A DNA stretch of 64,000 nt from Gymnothorax reevesii. Its lineage: Eukaryota; Chordata; Actinopteri; Anguilliformes; Muraenidae. Where the stretch lies: NCBI GenBank assembly GCA_029721435.1, contig CM056574.1, positions 72,955,501-73,019,500 of the forward strand, read 5' to 3'. Position 1 is the stretch's first letter; the number at the start of each line of letters is the position of its first letter. Below the pieces are notes generated by a model. That model did not search any database. It saw only the letters and a program-made list of their open reading frames with translations, and had not been told where the DNA came from. Of the stretch, positions 23,861 to 38,000 are shown in pieces. A program made the position numbers and the translations under genes.

Positions 23861-24883
23861 CATATTGTCACAATTCACTCAAGTTTGTCACTTTCCCACT
23901 AAGTTACACACAGAAAGGACATTTTTGACAAGAAAAAACTAAAAAAAAGAAAGTTTTTGAAAAAGTGCATATCTTCACTTCAGAAGCTTATATTCACTTA
24001 AAATTGGCCATACAAGCACATTGGACGAATCGATACAATATATGCAATGCACTGTGTTCTGAAGCTGTTCCCAGGCCAGAAACACGCTCAGATTCACGTT
24101 CTGAGCTTAAATCCTCAAAGAAGCATGTTTTCATGAAAGTGCTTATAGCCACAGTTTCAGCGCTCTAGTTCGCTTTCTTACAGAGATAAACGCATATTCA
24201 CTCCAGTTTGTCACTTTCTCACTAAGTTACACACAGAAAGGACATTTTTGACAAGCAAAACTAAAAAAAAGAAAGTTTTTGAAAAGTACATATCTTCACT
24301 TCAGAAGCTTATATTCACTTAAAATTGGCCATAAAAGCCATTGGACCAAACGATACCATATACGCATTGCATTGTGATCTGAAGCTGTTCCCAGGCCAGA
24401 AACACGCTCAGATTCACGTTCTGAGCTTAAAACCTCAAAGAAGCGTGTTTCCATGAAAGTGCGTATAGCCACAGTTTCAGCGCTCTAGCTCGCTTTCTTA
24501 CAGGGATAAACGCATATTCACTCCAATTCAGTCATATTGTCACAATTCACTCAAGTTTGTCACTTTCCCACTGGGTTACACACAGAATGGACATTTTTGA
24601 CAAGCAAAATTAAAAAACAAGAAAGTTTTTGAAAAGTACATATCTTCACTTCAGAAGCTTATATTCACTTAAAATTGGCCATACAAGCACATTGGACCAA
24701 TCGATACAACATATGCAATGCACTGTGATCTGAAGCTGTTCCCTGGCCAGAAGCACGCACAGTTTCACATTCTGACCTTAAAACCTCAAGGAAGCGTGTT
24801 TTCATGAAAGCACGTATAGCCACAGTTTAAGCGCTCTAGCGCGCTTTCTTACAGAGATAAACGCATATTCACTCGAATTCAGT
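23861..24883 (+). repeat. Linker block: H G2(deleted) A
   Basis: Starts: 23861 (H with gacgaatcg), ~24206 (G2 missing its first ~25 bp through the 29-bp junction deletion) and 24533 (A with aaaacaag in the A-tract and tttaagcgc). The A copy at 21399 shares both A markers, so this stretch is a relative of 20726-21749. Confidence 0.88.
24199..24210 (+). other. Second copy of the 29-bp deletion junction
   Basis: Identical cactcc-agtttgtcac junction to the one at 21064-21075, between H and G2. Since both flanks are also shared, the deletion most likely happened once and was then copied by block duplication. Confidence 0.93.
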
Positions 24884-27800
24884 CATATTGTCACAATTCA
24901 CTCAAGTTTGTCACTTTCCCACTGGGTTACACACAGAAAGGACATTTTTGACAAGCAAAACAAAAAAAAAGAAAGTTTTTGAAAAAGTGCATATCTTCAC
25001 TACAGAAGCTTATATTCACTTCCAAATGGCCATACAAGCACATTGGACCAATCGATACCATATAAGCATTGCACTGTGATCTGAAGCTGTTCCCAGGCTA
25101 GAAACACGCTCAGATTCACGTTCTGAGCTTAAAACCTCAAAGAAGCGTGTTTCCATGAACGTGCGTATAGCCACAGTTTCAGCGCTCTAGCGCGCTTCCT
25201 TACAGAGATACGAGCATATTCACTCCAATTCAGTAATATAGTCACAATTCACTGAAGTTGTTCACTTTCCCACTGAATAACACACAGAATGGACATTTCT
25301 GACAAGCAAATCTAAAAAAAAGAAAGTTTTTGAAAAAGTGCATATCTTCACTTCAGAAGCTTCTATTCACTTCCAATTGGCCATTCAAGCACATTGGAAC
25401 AAACGATACAATATATGCATTGCACTGTGATCTGAAGCTGTTGCCAGGCCAGAAACACGCTCAGATTCACGTTCTGAGCTTAAAACCTCAAAGAAGCATG
25501 TTTTCATGAAAGTGTGTATCGCCACAGTTTCAGCGCTCTAGCTCGCTTTCTTACAGAGATAAACGCATATTCACTCCAATTCAGTCATATTGTCACAATT
25601 CACTCAAGTTTGTCACTTTCCCACTAAGTTACACACAGAAAGGACATTTTTGACAAGAAAAAACTAAAAAAAAGAAAGTTTTTGAAAAAGTGCATATCTT
25701 CACTTCAGAAGCTTATATTCACTTAAAATTGGCCATACAAGCACATTGGACCAATCGATACAATATATGCAATGCACTGTGATCTGAAGCTGTTCCCTGG
25801 CCAGAAGCACGCACAGTTTCACATTCTGAGCTTAAAACCTCAAAGAAGCGTGTTTTAATGAAAGCACGTATAGCCACAGTTTCAGCGCTCTAGCGCGCTT
25901 CCTTCCAGAGATAAACGCATATTCACTCCAATTCAGTCATATTGTCACAATTCACTCAAGTTTGTCACTTTCCCACTGAGTTACACACAGAAAGGACATT
26001 TTTGACAAGCAAAATTAAAAAAAAAGAAAGTTTTTGAAAAAGTGCATATCTTCACTTCAGAAGCTTCTATTCACTTCCAATTGGCCATACAAGCACATTG
26101 GACCAATCGATACCATATAAGCATTGCACTGTGATCTGAAGCTGTTCCCAGGCCAGAAACACGCTCAGATTCACGTTCTGAGCTTAAAACCTCAAAGAAG
26201 CGTGTTTCCATGAAAGTGCGTATAGCCACAGTTTCAGCGCTCTAGCGCGCTTCCTTACAGAGATAAACGCATACTCACTCCAATTCAGTCATATTGTCAC
26301 AATTCACTCAAGTTTGTCACTTTCCCACTGGGTTACACACAGAATGGACATTTTTCACAAGCAAAATTAAAAAAAAAGAAAGTTTTTGAAAAGTACATAT
26401 CTTCACTTCAGAAGCTGATATTCACTTAAAATTGGCCATAAAAGCCATTGGACCAAACGATACCATATACGCATTGCATTGTGATCTGAAGCTGTTCCCA
26501 GGCCAGAAACACGCTCAGATTCACGTACTGAGCTTAAAACCTCAAAGAAGCGTGTTTCCATGAAAGTGCGTATAGCCACAGTTTCAGCGCTCTAGCTCGC
26601 TTTCTTACAGAGATAAACGCATATTCACTCCAATTCAGTCATATTGTCACAATTCACTCAAGTTTGTCACTTTCCCACTGGGTTACACACAGAATGGACA
26701 TTTTTGACAAGCAAAATTAAAAAAAAAGAAAGTTTTTGAAAAGTACATATCTTCACTTCAGAAGCTTATATTCACTTAAAATTGGCCATACAAGCACATT
26801 GGACCAATCGATACAACATATGCAATGCACTGTGATCTGAAGCTGTTCCCTGGCCAGAAGCACGCACAGTTTCACATTCTGACCTTAAAACCTCAAGGAA
26901 GCGTGTTTTCATGAAAGCACGTATAGCCACAGTTTCAGCGCTCTAGCGCGCTTCCTTACAGAGATACGAGCATATTCACTCGAATTCAGTAATATAGTCA
27001 CAATTCACTGAAGTTGTTCACTTTCCCACTGAGTAACACACAGAATGGACATTTCTGACAAGCAAATCTAAAAAAAAGAAAGTTTTTGAAAAAGTGCATA
27101 TCTTCACTTCAGAAGCTTATATTCACTTCCAAATGGCCATACAAGCACATTGGACCAATCGATACAATATATGCAATGCACTGTGATCTGAAGCTGTTCC
27201 CAGGCCAGAAACACGCTCAGATTCACGTTCTGAGCTTAAAACCTCAAAGAAGCATGTTTTCATGAAAGTGCGTATAGCCACAGTTTCAGCGCTCTAGCTC
27301 GCTTTCTTACAGAGATAAACGCATATTCACTCCAATTCAGTCATATTGTCACAATTCACTCAAGTTTGTCACTTTCCCACTAAGTTACACACAGAAAGGA
27401 CATTTTTGACAAGAAAAAACTAAAAAAAAGAAAGTTTTTGAAAAAGTGCATATCTTCACTTCAGAAGCTTATATTCACTTAAAATTGGCTATACAAGCAC
27501 ATTGGACCAAACGATACCATATATGCATTGCACTGTGATCTGAAGCTGCTGCCAGGCCGGAAACACACTCAGATTCACGTTCTGAGCTTAAAACCTCAAA
27601 GAAGCATGTTTTCATGAAAGTGCGTATCGCCACAGTTTCAGCGCTCTTGCTCGCTTTCTTACAGAGATAAACGCATATTCACTCCAATTCAGTCATATTG
27701 TCACAATTCACTCAAGTTTGTCACTTTCCCACTAAGTTACACACAGAAAGGACATTTTTGACAAGAAAAAACTAAAAAAAAGAAAGTTTTTGAAAAAGTG

Positions 27801-29450
27801 CATATCTTCACTTCAGAAGCTTCTATTCACTTCCAATTGGCCATACAAGCACATTGGAACAAACGATACAATATATGCATTGCACTGTGATCTGAAGCTG
27901 TTGCCAGGCCAGAAACACACTCAGATTCACGTTCTGAGCTTAAAACCTCAAAGAAGCATGTTTTCATGAAAGTGTGTATCGCCACAGTTTCAGCGCTCTA
28001 GCTCGCTTTCTTACAGAGATAAACGCATATTCACTCCAATTCAGTCATATTGTCACAATTCACTCAAGTTTGTCACTTTCCCACTAAGTTACACACAGAA
28101 AGGACATTTTTGACAAGAAAAAACTAAAAAAAAGAAAGTTTTTGAAAAAGTGCATATCTTCACTTCAGAAGCTTATATTCACTTAAAATTGGCTATACAA
28201 GCACATTGGACCAATCGATACAATATATGCAATGCACTGTGATCTGAAGCTGTTCCCTGGCCAGAAGCACGCACAGTTTCACATTCTGAGCTTAAAACCT
28301 CAAAGAAGTGTGTTTTAATGAAAGCACGTATAGCCACAGTTTCAGCGCTCTAGCGCGCTTCCTTCCAGAGATAAACGCATATTCACTCCAATTCAGTCAT
28401 ATTGTCACAATTCACTCAAGTTTGTCACTTTCCCACTGGGTTACACACAGAAAGGACATTTTTGACAAGCAAAATTAAAAAAAAAGAAAGTTTTTGAAAA
28501 AGTGCATATCTTCACTTCAGAAGCTTCTATTCACTTCCAATTGGCCATACAAGCACATTGGACCAATCGATACCATATACGCATTGCATTGTGATCTGAA
28601 GCTGTTCCCAGGCCAGAAACACGCTCAGATTCACGTACTGAGCTTAAAACTCAAAGAAGCGTGTTTCCATGAAAGTGCGTATAGCCACAGTTTCAGCGCT
28701 CTAGCTCGCTTTCTTACAGAGATAAACGCATATTCACTCCAATTCAGTCATATTGTCACAATTCACTCAAGTTTGTCACTTTCCCACTGGGTTACACACA
28801 GAATGGACATTTTTGACAAGCAAAATTAAAAAAAAAGAAAGTTTTTGAAAAGTACATATCTTCACTTCAGAAGCTGATATTCACTTAAAATTGGCCATAC
28901 AAGCACATTGGACCAATCGATACAACATATGCAATGCACTGTGATCTGAAGCTGTTCCCTGGCCAGAAGCACGCACAGTTTCACATTCTGACCTTAAAAC
29001 CTCAAGGAAGCGTGTTTTCATGAAAGCACGGAGAGCCACAGTTTCAGCGCTCTAGCGCGCTTCCTTACAGAGATACGAGCATATTCACTCGAATTCAGTA
29101 ATATAGTCACAATTCACTGAAGTTGTTCACTTTCCCACTGAGTAACACACAGAATGGACATTTCTGACAAGCAAATCTAAAAAAAAGAAAGTTTTTGAAA
29201 AAGTGCATATCTTCACTTCAGAAGCTTATATTCACTTCCAAATGGCCATACAAGCACATTGGACCAATCGATACAATATATGCAATGCACTGTGATCTGA
29301 AGCTGTTCCCAGGCCAGAAACACGCTCAGATTCACGTTCTGAGCTTCAAACCTCAAAGAAGCATGTTTTCATGAAAGTGCGTATAGCCACAGTTTCAGCG
29401 CTCTAGCTCGCTTTCTTACAGAGATAAACGCATATTCACTCGAATTCAGT
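24884..29450 (+). repeat. 13-monomer super-block, copy 1 (4,567 bp)
   Basis: Order I J E F G A B E/C D E F/G A B with starts 24884, 25235, 25586, 25938, 26290, 26640, 26991, 27342, 27694, 28046, 28398, 28749 and 29100. Private markers: cactgagttac and catactcact in F, tttttcacaagc and gctgatattc in G, gaagtgtgtttt in E, one missing c in F/G, cacggagagcc in A and gcttcaaacc in B. All reappear 4,567 bp downstream. Confidence 0.95.
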
Positions 29451-32400
29451 CATATTGTCACAATTCACTCAAGTTTGTCACTTTCCCACTGGGTTACACA
29501 CAGAAAGGACATTTTTGACAAGCAAAACAAAAAAAAAGAAAGTTTTTGAAAAAGTGCATATCTTCACTACAGAAGCTTATATTCACTTCCAAATGGCCAT
29601 ACAAGCACATTGGACCAATCGATACCATATAAGCATTGCACTGTGATCTGAAGCTGTTCCCAGGCTAGAAACACGCTCAGATTCACGTTCTGAGCTTAAA
29701 ACCTCAAAGAAGCGTGTTTCCATGAACGTGCGTATAGCCACAGTTTCAGCGCTCTAGCGCGCTTCCTTACAGAGATACGAGCATATTCACTCCAATTCAG
29801 TAATATAGTCACAATTCACTGAAGTTGTTCACTTTCCCACTGAATAACACACAGAATGGACATTTCTGACAAGCAAATCTAAAAAAAAGAAAGTTTTTGA
29901 AAAAGTGCATATCTTCACTTCAGAAGCTTCTATTCACTTCCAATTGGCCATTCAAGCACATTGGAACAAACGATACAATATATGCATTGCACTGTGATCT
30001 GAAGCTGTTGCCAGGCCAGAAACACGCTCAGATTCACGTTCTGAGCTTAAAACCTCAAAGAAGCATGTTTTCATGAAAGTGTGTATCGCCACAGTTTCAG
30101 CGCTCTAGCTCGCTTTCTTACAGAGATAAACGCATATTCACTCCAATTCAGTCATATTGTCACAATTCACTCAAGTTTGTCACTTTCCCACTAAGTTACA
30201 CACAGAAAGGACATTTTTGACAAGAAAAAACTAAAAAAAAGAAAGTTTTTGAAAAAGTGCATATCTTCACTTCAGAAGCTTATATTCACTTAAAATTGGC
30301 CATACAAGCACATTGGACCAATCGATACAATATATGCAATGCACTGTGATCTGAAGCTGTTCCCTGGCCAGAAGCACGCACAGTTTCACATTCTGAGCTT
30401 AAAACCTCAAAGAAGCGTGTTTTAATGAAAGCACGTATAGCCACAGTTTCAGCGCTCTAGCGCGCTTCCTTCCAGAGATAAACGCATATTCACTCCAATT
30501 CAGTCATATTGTCACAATTCACTCAAGTTTGTCACTTTCCCACTGAGTTACACACAGAAAGGACATTTTTGACAAGCAAAATTAAAAAAAAAGAAAGTTT
30601 TTGAAAAAGTGCATATCTTCACTTCAGAAGCTTCTATTCACTTCCAATTGGCCATACAAGCACATTGGACCAATCGATACCATATAAGCATTGCACTGTG
30701 ATCTGAAGCTGTTCCCAGGCCAGAAACACGCTCAGATTCACGTTCTGAGCTTAAAACCTCAAAGAAGCGTGTTTCCATGAAAGTGCGTATAGCCACAGTT
30801 TCAGCGCTCTAGCGCGCTTCCTTACAGAGATAAACGCATACTCACTCCAATTCAGTCATATTGTCACAATTCACTCAAGTTTGTCACTTTCCCACTGGGT
30901 TACACACAGAATGGACATTTTTCACAAGCAAAATTAAAAAAAAAGAAAGTTTTTGAAAAGTACATATCTTCACTTCAGAAGCTGATATTCACTTAAAATT
31001 GGCCATAAAAGCCATTGGACCAAACGATACCATATACGCATTGCATTGTGATCTGAAGCTGTTCCCAGGCCAGAAACACGCTCAGATTCACGTACTGAGC
31101 TTAAAACCTCAAAGAAGCGTGTTTCCATGAAAGTGCGTATAGCCACAGTTTCAGCGCTCTAGCTCGCTTTCTTACAGAGATAAACGCATATTCACTCCAA
31201 TTCAGTCATATTGTCACAATTCACTCAAGTTTGTCACTTTCCCACTGGGTTACACACAGAATGGACATTTTTGACAAGCAAAATTAAAAAAAAAGAAAGT
31301 TTTTGAAAAGTACATATCTTCACTTCAGAAGCTTATATTCACTTAAAATTGGCCATACAAGCACATTGGACCAATCGATACAACATATGCAATGCACTGT
31401 GATCTGAAGCTGTTCCCTGGCCAGAAGCACGCACAGTTTCACATTCTGACCTTAAAACCTCAAGGAAGCGTGTTTTCATGAAAGCACGTATAGCCACAGT
31501 TTCAGCGCTCTAGCGCGCTTCCTTACAGAGATACGAGCATATTCACTCGAATTCAGTAATATAGTCACAATTCACTGAAGTTGTTCACTTTCCCACTGAG
31601 TAACACACAGAATGGACATTTCTGACAAGCAAATCTAAAAAAAAGAAAGTTTTTGAAAAAGTGCATATCTTCACTTCAGAAGCTTATATTCACTTCCAAA
31701 TGGCCATACAAGCACATTGGACCAATCGATACAATATATGCAATGCACTGTGATCTGAAGCTGTTCCCAGGCCAGAAACACGCTCAGATTCACGTTCTGA
31801 GCTTAAAACCTCAAAGAAGCATGTTTTCATGAAAGTGCGTATAGCCACAGTTTCAGCGCTCTAGCTCGCTTTCTTACAGAGATAAACGCATATTCACTCC
31901 AATTCAGTCATATTGTCACAATTCACTCAAGTTTGTCACTTTCCCACTAAGTTACACACAGAAAGGACATTTTTGACAAGAAAAAACTAAAAAAAAGAAA
32001 GTTTTTGAAAAAGTGCATATCTTCACTTCAGAAGCTTATATTCACTTAAAATTGGCTATACAAGCACATTGGACCAAACGATACCATATATGCATTGCAC
32101 TGTGATCTGAAGCTGCTGCCAGGCCGGAAACACACTCAGATTCACGTTCTGAGCTTAAAACCTCAAAGAAGCATGTTTTCATGAAAGTGCGTATCGCCAC
32201 AGTTTCAGCGCTCTTGCTCGCTTTCTTACAGAGATAAACGCATATTCACTCCAATTCAGTCATATTGTCACAATTCACTCAAGTTTGTCACTTTCCCACT
32301 AAGTTACACACAGAAAGGACATTTTTGACAAGAAAAAACTAAAAAAAAGAAAGTTTTTGAAAAAGTGCATATCTTCACTTCAGAAGCTTCTATTCACTTC

Positions 32401-34017
32401 CAATTGGCCATACAAGCACATTGGAACAAACGATACAATATATGCATTGCACTGTGATCTGAAGCTGTTGCCAGGCCAGAAACACACTCAGATTCACGTT
32501 CTGAGCTTAAAACCTCAAAGAAGCATGTTTTCATGAAAGTGTGTATCGCCACAGTTTCAGCGCTCTAGCTCGCTTTCTTACAGAGATAAACGCATATTCA
32601 CTCCAATTCAGTCATATTGTCACAATTCACTCAAGTTTGTCACTTTCCCACTAAGTTACACACAGAAAGGACATTTTTGACAAGAAAAAACTAAAAAAAA
32701 GAAAGTTTTTGAAAAAGTGCATATCTTCACTTCAGAAGCTTATATTCACTTAAAATTGGCTATACAAGCACATTGGACCAATCGATACAATATATGCAAT
32801 GCACTGTGATCTGAAGCTGTTCCCTGGCCAGAAGCACGCACAGTTTCACATTCTGAGCTTAAAACCTCAAAGAAGTGTGTTTTAATGAAAGCACGTATAG
32901 CCACAGTTTCAGCGCTCTAGCGCGCTTCCTTCCAGAGATAAACGCATATTCACTCCAATTCAGTCATATTGTCACAATTCACTCAAGTTTGTCACTTTCC
33001 CACTGGGTTACACACAGAAAGGACATTTTTGACAAGCAAAATTAAAAAAAAAGAAAGTTTTTGAAAAAGTGCATATCTTCACTTCAGAAGCTTCTATTCA
33101 CTTCCAATTGGCCATACAAGCACATTGGACCAATCGATACCATATACGCATTGCATTGTGATCTGAAGCTGTTCCCAGGCCAGAAACACGCTCAGATTCA
33201 CGTACTGAGCTTAAAACTCAAAGAAGCGTGTTTCCATGAAAGTGCGTATAGCCACAGTTTCAGCGCTCTAGCTCGCTTTCTTACAGAGATAAACGCATAT
33301 TCACTCCAATTCAGTCATATTGTCACAATTCACTCAAGTTTGTCACTTTCCCACTGGGTTACACACAGAATGGACATTTTTGACAAGCAAAATTAAAAAA
33401 AAAGAAAGTTTTTGAAAAGTACATATCTTCACTTCAGAAGCTGATATTCACTTAAAATTGGCCATACAAGCACATTGGACCAATCGATACAACATATGCA
33501 ATGCACTGTGATCTGAAGCTGTTCCCTGGCCAGAAGCACGCACAGTTTCACATTCTGACCTTAAAACCTCAAGGAAGCGTGTTTTCATGAAAGCACGGAG
33601 AGCCACAGTTTCAGCGCTCTAGCGCGCTTCCTTACAGAGATACGAGCATATTCACTCGAATTCAGTAATATAGTCACAATTCACTGAAGTTGTTCACTTT
33701 CCCACTGAGTAACACACAGAATGGACATTTCTGACAAGCAAATCTAAAAAAAAGAAAGTTTTTGAAAAAGTGCATATCTTCACTTCAGAAGCTTATATTC
33801 ACTTCCAAATGGCCATACAAGCACATTGGACCAATCGATACAATATATGCAATGCACTGTGATCTGAAGCTGTTCCCAGGCCAGAAACACGCTCAGATTC
33901 ACGTTCTGAGCTTCAAACCTCAAAGAAGCATGTTTTCATGAAAGTGCGTATAGCCACAGTTTCAGCGCTCTAGCTCGCTTTCTTACAGAGATAAACGCAT
34001 ATTCACTCCAATTCAGT
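29451..34017 (+). repeat. 13-monomer super-block, copy 2 (4,567 bp)
   Basis: Starts: 29451, 29802, 30153, 30505, 30857, 31207, 31558, 31909, 32261, 32613, 32965, 33316 and 33667. It repeats 24884-29450 with its private substitutions and the single-base deletion. I saw no difference in the markers I compared. At the junction a B monomer ends with the A-type tail cactcgaattcag, then I follows. This is the scar expected from unequal crossover between B and A tails. Confidence 0.95.
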
Positions 34018-35073
34018 CATATTGTCACAATTCACTCAAGTTTGTCACTTTCCCACTAAGTTACACACAGAAATGACATTTTTGACAAGAAAAAACTAAA
34101 AAAAAGAAAGTTTTTGAAAAAGTGCATATCTTCACTTCAGAAGCTTATATTCACTTCCAAATGGCCATACAAGCACATTGGACCAAACGATACCATATAT
34201 GCATTGCACTGTGATCTGAAGCTGCTGCCAGGCCGGAAACACACTCAGATTCACGTTCTGAGCTTAAAACCTCAAAGAAGCATGTTTTCATGAAAGTGCG
34301 TATCGCCACAGTTTCAGCGCTCTTGCTCGCTTTCTTACAGAGATAAACGCAGATTCACTCCAATTCAGTCATATTGTCACAATTCACTCAAGTTTGTCAC
34401 TTTCCCACTAAGTTACACACAGAAAGGACATTTTTGACAAGAAAAAACTAAAAAAAAGAAAGTTTTTGAAAAAGTGCATATCTTCACTTCAGAAGCTTCT
34501 ATTCACTTCCAATTGGCCATACAAGCACATTGGAACAAACGATACAATATATGCATTGCACTGTGATCTGAAGCTGTTGCCAGGCCAGAAACACGCTCAG
34601 ATTCACGTTCTGGGCTTAAAACCTCAAAGAAGCATGTTTTCATGAAAGTGCGTATCGCCACAGTTTCAGCGCTCTAGCTCGCTTTCTTACAGAGATAAAC
34701 GCATATTCACTCCAATTCAGTCATATTGTCACAATTCACTCAAGTTTGTCACTTTCCCACTAAGTTACACACAGAAAGGACATTTTTGACAAGAAAAAAC
34801 TAAAAAAAAGAAAGTTTTTGAAAAAGTGCATATCTTCACTTCAGAAGCTTATATTCACTTAAAATTGGCCATACAAGCACATTGGACCAATCGATACAAT
34901 ATATGCAATGCACTGTGTTCTGAAGCTGTTCCCAGGCCAGAAACACGCTCAGATTCACGTTCTGAGCTTAAAACCTCAAAGAAGCGTGTTTCCATGAAAG
35001 TGCGTATAGCCACAGTTTCAGCGCTCTAGCTCGCTTTCTTACAGAGATAAACGCATATTCACTCCAATTCAGT
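34018..35073 (+). repeat. C D2 H2 trio
   Basis: Starts: 34018 (C, private aaatgacattt), 34370 (D2 with ctgggctt) and 34722 (H2). Together with 31207-34017 it completes the first copy of the 11-monomer block; the counterpart trio lies at 37886-38941 and shares the cgcagattc variant at the end of C. Confidence 0.92.
34722..35073 (+). repeat. Satellite monomer type H2 (H/G2 hybrid)
   Basis: H markers on the left (cacttaaaattggcc, gtgttctg) and G2-type right end (gcgtgtttccatgaaagtgcgtatagcc split across the block). Copies at 34722, 38590, 43159 and 48432 are each followed by A. In effect H and G2 collapsed into one monomer, removing one repeat from the order D2-H-G2-A. Confidence 0.9.
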
Positions 35074-38000
35074 CATATTGTCACAATTCACTCAAGTTTG
35101 TCACTTTCCCACTGGGTTACACACAGAATGGACATTTTTGACAAGCAAAATTAAAAAAAAAGAAAGTTTTTGAAAAGTACATATCTTCACTTCAGAAGCT
35201 TATATTCACTTAAAATTGGCCATACAAGCACATTGGACCAATCGATACAACATATGCAATGCACTGTGATCTGAAGCTGTTCCCTGGCCAGAAGCACGCA
35301 CAGTTTCACATTCTGACCTTAAAACCTCAAGGAAGCGTGTTTTCATGAAAGCACGTATAGCCACAGTTTCAGCGCTCTAGCGCGCTTCCTTACAGAGATA
35401 CGAGCATATTCACTCGAATTCAGTAATATAGTCACAATTCACTGAAGTTGTTCACTTTCCCACTGAGTAACACACAGAATGGACATTTCTGACAAGCAAA
35501 TCTAAAAAAAAGAAAGTTTTTGAAAAAGTGCATATCTTCACTTCAGAAGCTTATATTCACTTCCAAATGGCCATACAAGCACATTGGACCAATCGATACA
35601 ATATATGCAATGCACTGTGATCTGAAGCTGTTCCCAGGCCAGAAACACGCTCAGATTCACGTTCTGAGCTTAAAACCTCAAAGAAGCATGTTTTCATGAA
35701 AGTGCGTATAGCCACAGTTTCAGCGCTCTAGCTCGCTTTCTTACAGAGATAAACGCATATTCACTCCAATTCAGTCATATTGTCACAATTCACTCAAGTT
35801 TGTCACTTTCCCACTAAGTTACACACAGAAAGGACATTTTTGACAAGAAAAAACTAAAAAAAAGAAAGTTTTTGAAAAAGTGCATATCTTCACTTCAGAA
35901 GCTTATATTCACTTAAAATTGGCTATACAAGCACATTGGACCAAACGATACCATATATGCATTGCACTGTGATCTGAAGCTGCTGCCAGGCCGGAAACAC
36001 ACTCAGATTCACGTTCTGAGCTTAAAACCTCAAAGAAGCATGTTTTCATGAAAGTGCGTATCGCCACAGTTTCAGCGCTCTTGCTCGCTTTCTTACAGAG
36101 ATAAACGCATATTCACTCCAATTCAGTCATATTGTCACAATTCACTCAAGTTTGTCACTTTCCCACTAAGTTACACACAGAAAGGACATTTTTGACAAGA
36201 AAAAACTAAAAAAAAGAAAGTTTTTGAAAAAGTGCATATCTTCACTTCAGAAGCTTCTATTCACTTCCAATTGGCCATACAAGCACATTGGAACAAACGA
36301 TACAATATATGCATTGCACTGTGATCTGAAGCTGTTGCCAGGCCAGAAACACACTCAGATTCACGTTCTGAGCTTAAAACCTCAAAGAAGCATGTTTTCA
36401 TGAAAGTGTGTATCGCCACAGTTTCAGCGCTCTAGCTCGCTTTCTTACAGAGATAAACGCATATTCACTCCAATTCAGTCATATTGTCACAATTCACTCA
36501 AGTTTGTCACTTTCCCACTAAGTTACACACAGAAAGGACATTTTTGACAAGAAAAAACTAAAAAAAAGAAAGTTTTTGAAAAAGTGCATATCTTCACTTC
36601 AGAAGCTTATATTCACTTAAAATTGGCTATACAAGCACATTGGACCAATCGATACAATATATGCAATGCACTGTGATCTGAAGCTGTTCCCTGGCCAGAA
36701 GCACGCACAGTTTCACATTCTGAGCTTAAAACCTCAAAGAAGTGTGTTTTAATGAAAGCACGTATAGCCACAGTTTCAGCGCTCTAGCGCGCTTCCTTCC
36801 AGAGATAAACGCATATTCACTCCAATTCAGTCATATTGTCACAATTCACTCAAGTTTGTCACTTTCCCACTGGGTTACACACAGAAAGGACATTTTTGAC
36901 AAGCAAAATTAAAAAAAAAGAAAGTTTTTGAAAAAGTGCATATCTTCACTTCAGAAGCTTCTATTCACTTCCAATTGGCCATACAAGCACATTGGACCAA
37001 TCGATACCATATACGCATTGCATTGTGATCTGAAGCTGTTCCCAGGCCAGAAACACGCTCAGATTCACGTACTGAGCTTAAAACCTCAAAGAAGCGTGTT
37101 TCCATGAAAGTGCGTATAGCCACAGTTTCAGCGCTCTAGCTCGCTTTCTTACAGAGATAAACGCATATTCACTCCAATTCAGTCATATTGTCACAATTCA
37201 CTCAAGTTTGTCACTTTCCCACTGGGTTACACACAGAATGGACATTTTTGACAAGCAAAATTAAAAAAAAAGAAAGTTTTTGAAAAGTACATATCTTCAC
37301 TTCAGAAGCTTATATTCACTTAAAATTGGCCATACAAGCACATTGGACCAATCGATACAACATATGCAATGCACTGTGATCTGAAGCTGTTCCCTGGCCA
37401 GAAGCACGCACAGTTTCACATTCTGACCTTAAAACCTCAAGGAAGCGTGTTTTCATGAAAGCACGGAGAGCCACAGTTTCAGCGCTCTAGCGCGCTTCCT
37501 TACAGAGATACGAGCATATTCACTCGAATTCAGTAATATAGTCACAATTCACTGAAGTTGTTCACTTTCCCACTGAGTAACACACAGAATGGACATTTCT
37601 GACAAGCAAATCTAAAAAAAAGAAAGTTTTTGAAAAAGTGCATATCTTCACTTCAGAAGCTTATATTCACTTCCAAATGGCCATACAAGCACATTGGACC
37701 AATCGATACAATATATGCAATGCACTGTGATCTGAAGCTGTTCCCAGGCCAGAAACACGCTCAGATTCACGTTCTGAGCTTCAAACCTCAAAGAAGCATG
37801 TTTTCATGAAAGTGCGTATAGCCACAGTTTCAGCGCTCTAGCTCGCTTTCTTACAGAGATAAACGCATATTCACTCCAATTCAGTCATATTGTCACAATT
37901 CACTCAAGTTTGTCACTTTCCCACTAAGTTACACACAGAAAGGACATTTTTGACAAGAAAAAACTAAAAAAAAGAAAGTTTTTGAAAAAGTGCATATCTT

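Noticed and set aside
28494..33396. Two 111-codon open frames (28494-28829, 33061-33396)
   Set aside because: They exist only because a one-base deletion in an F/G hybrid monomer joins two non-coding frames, and the second is a duplicate copy of the first.
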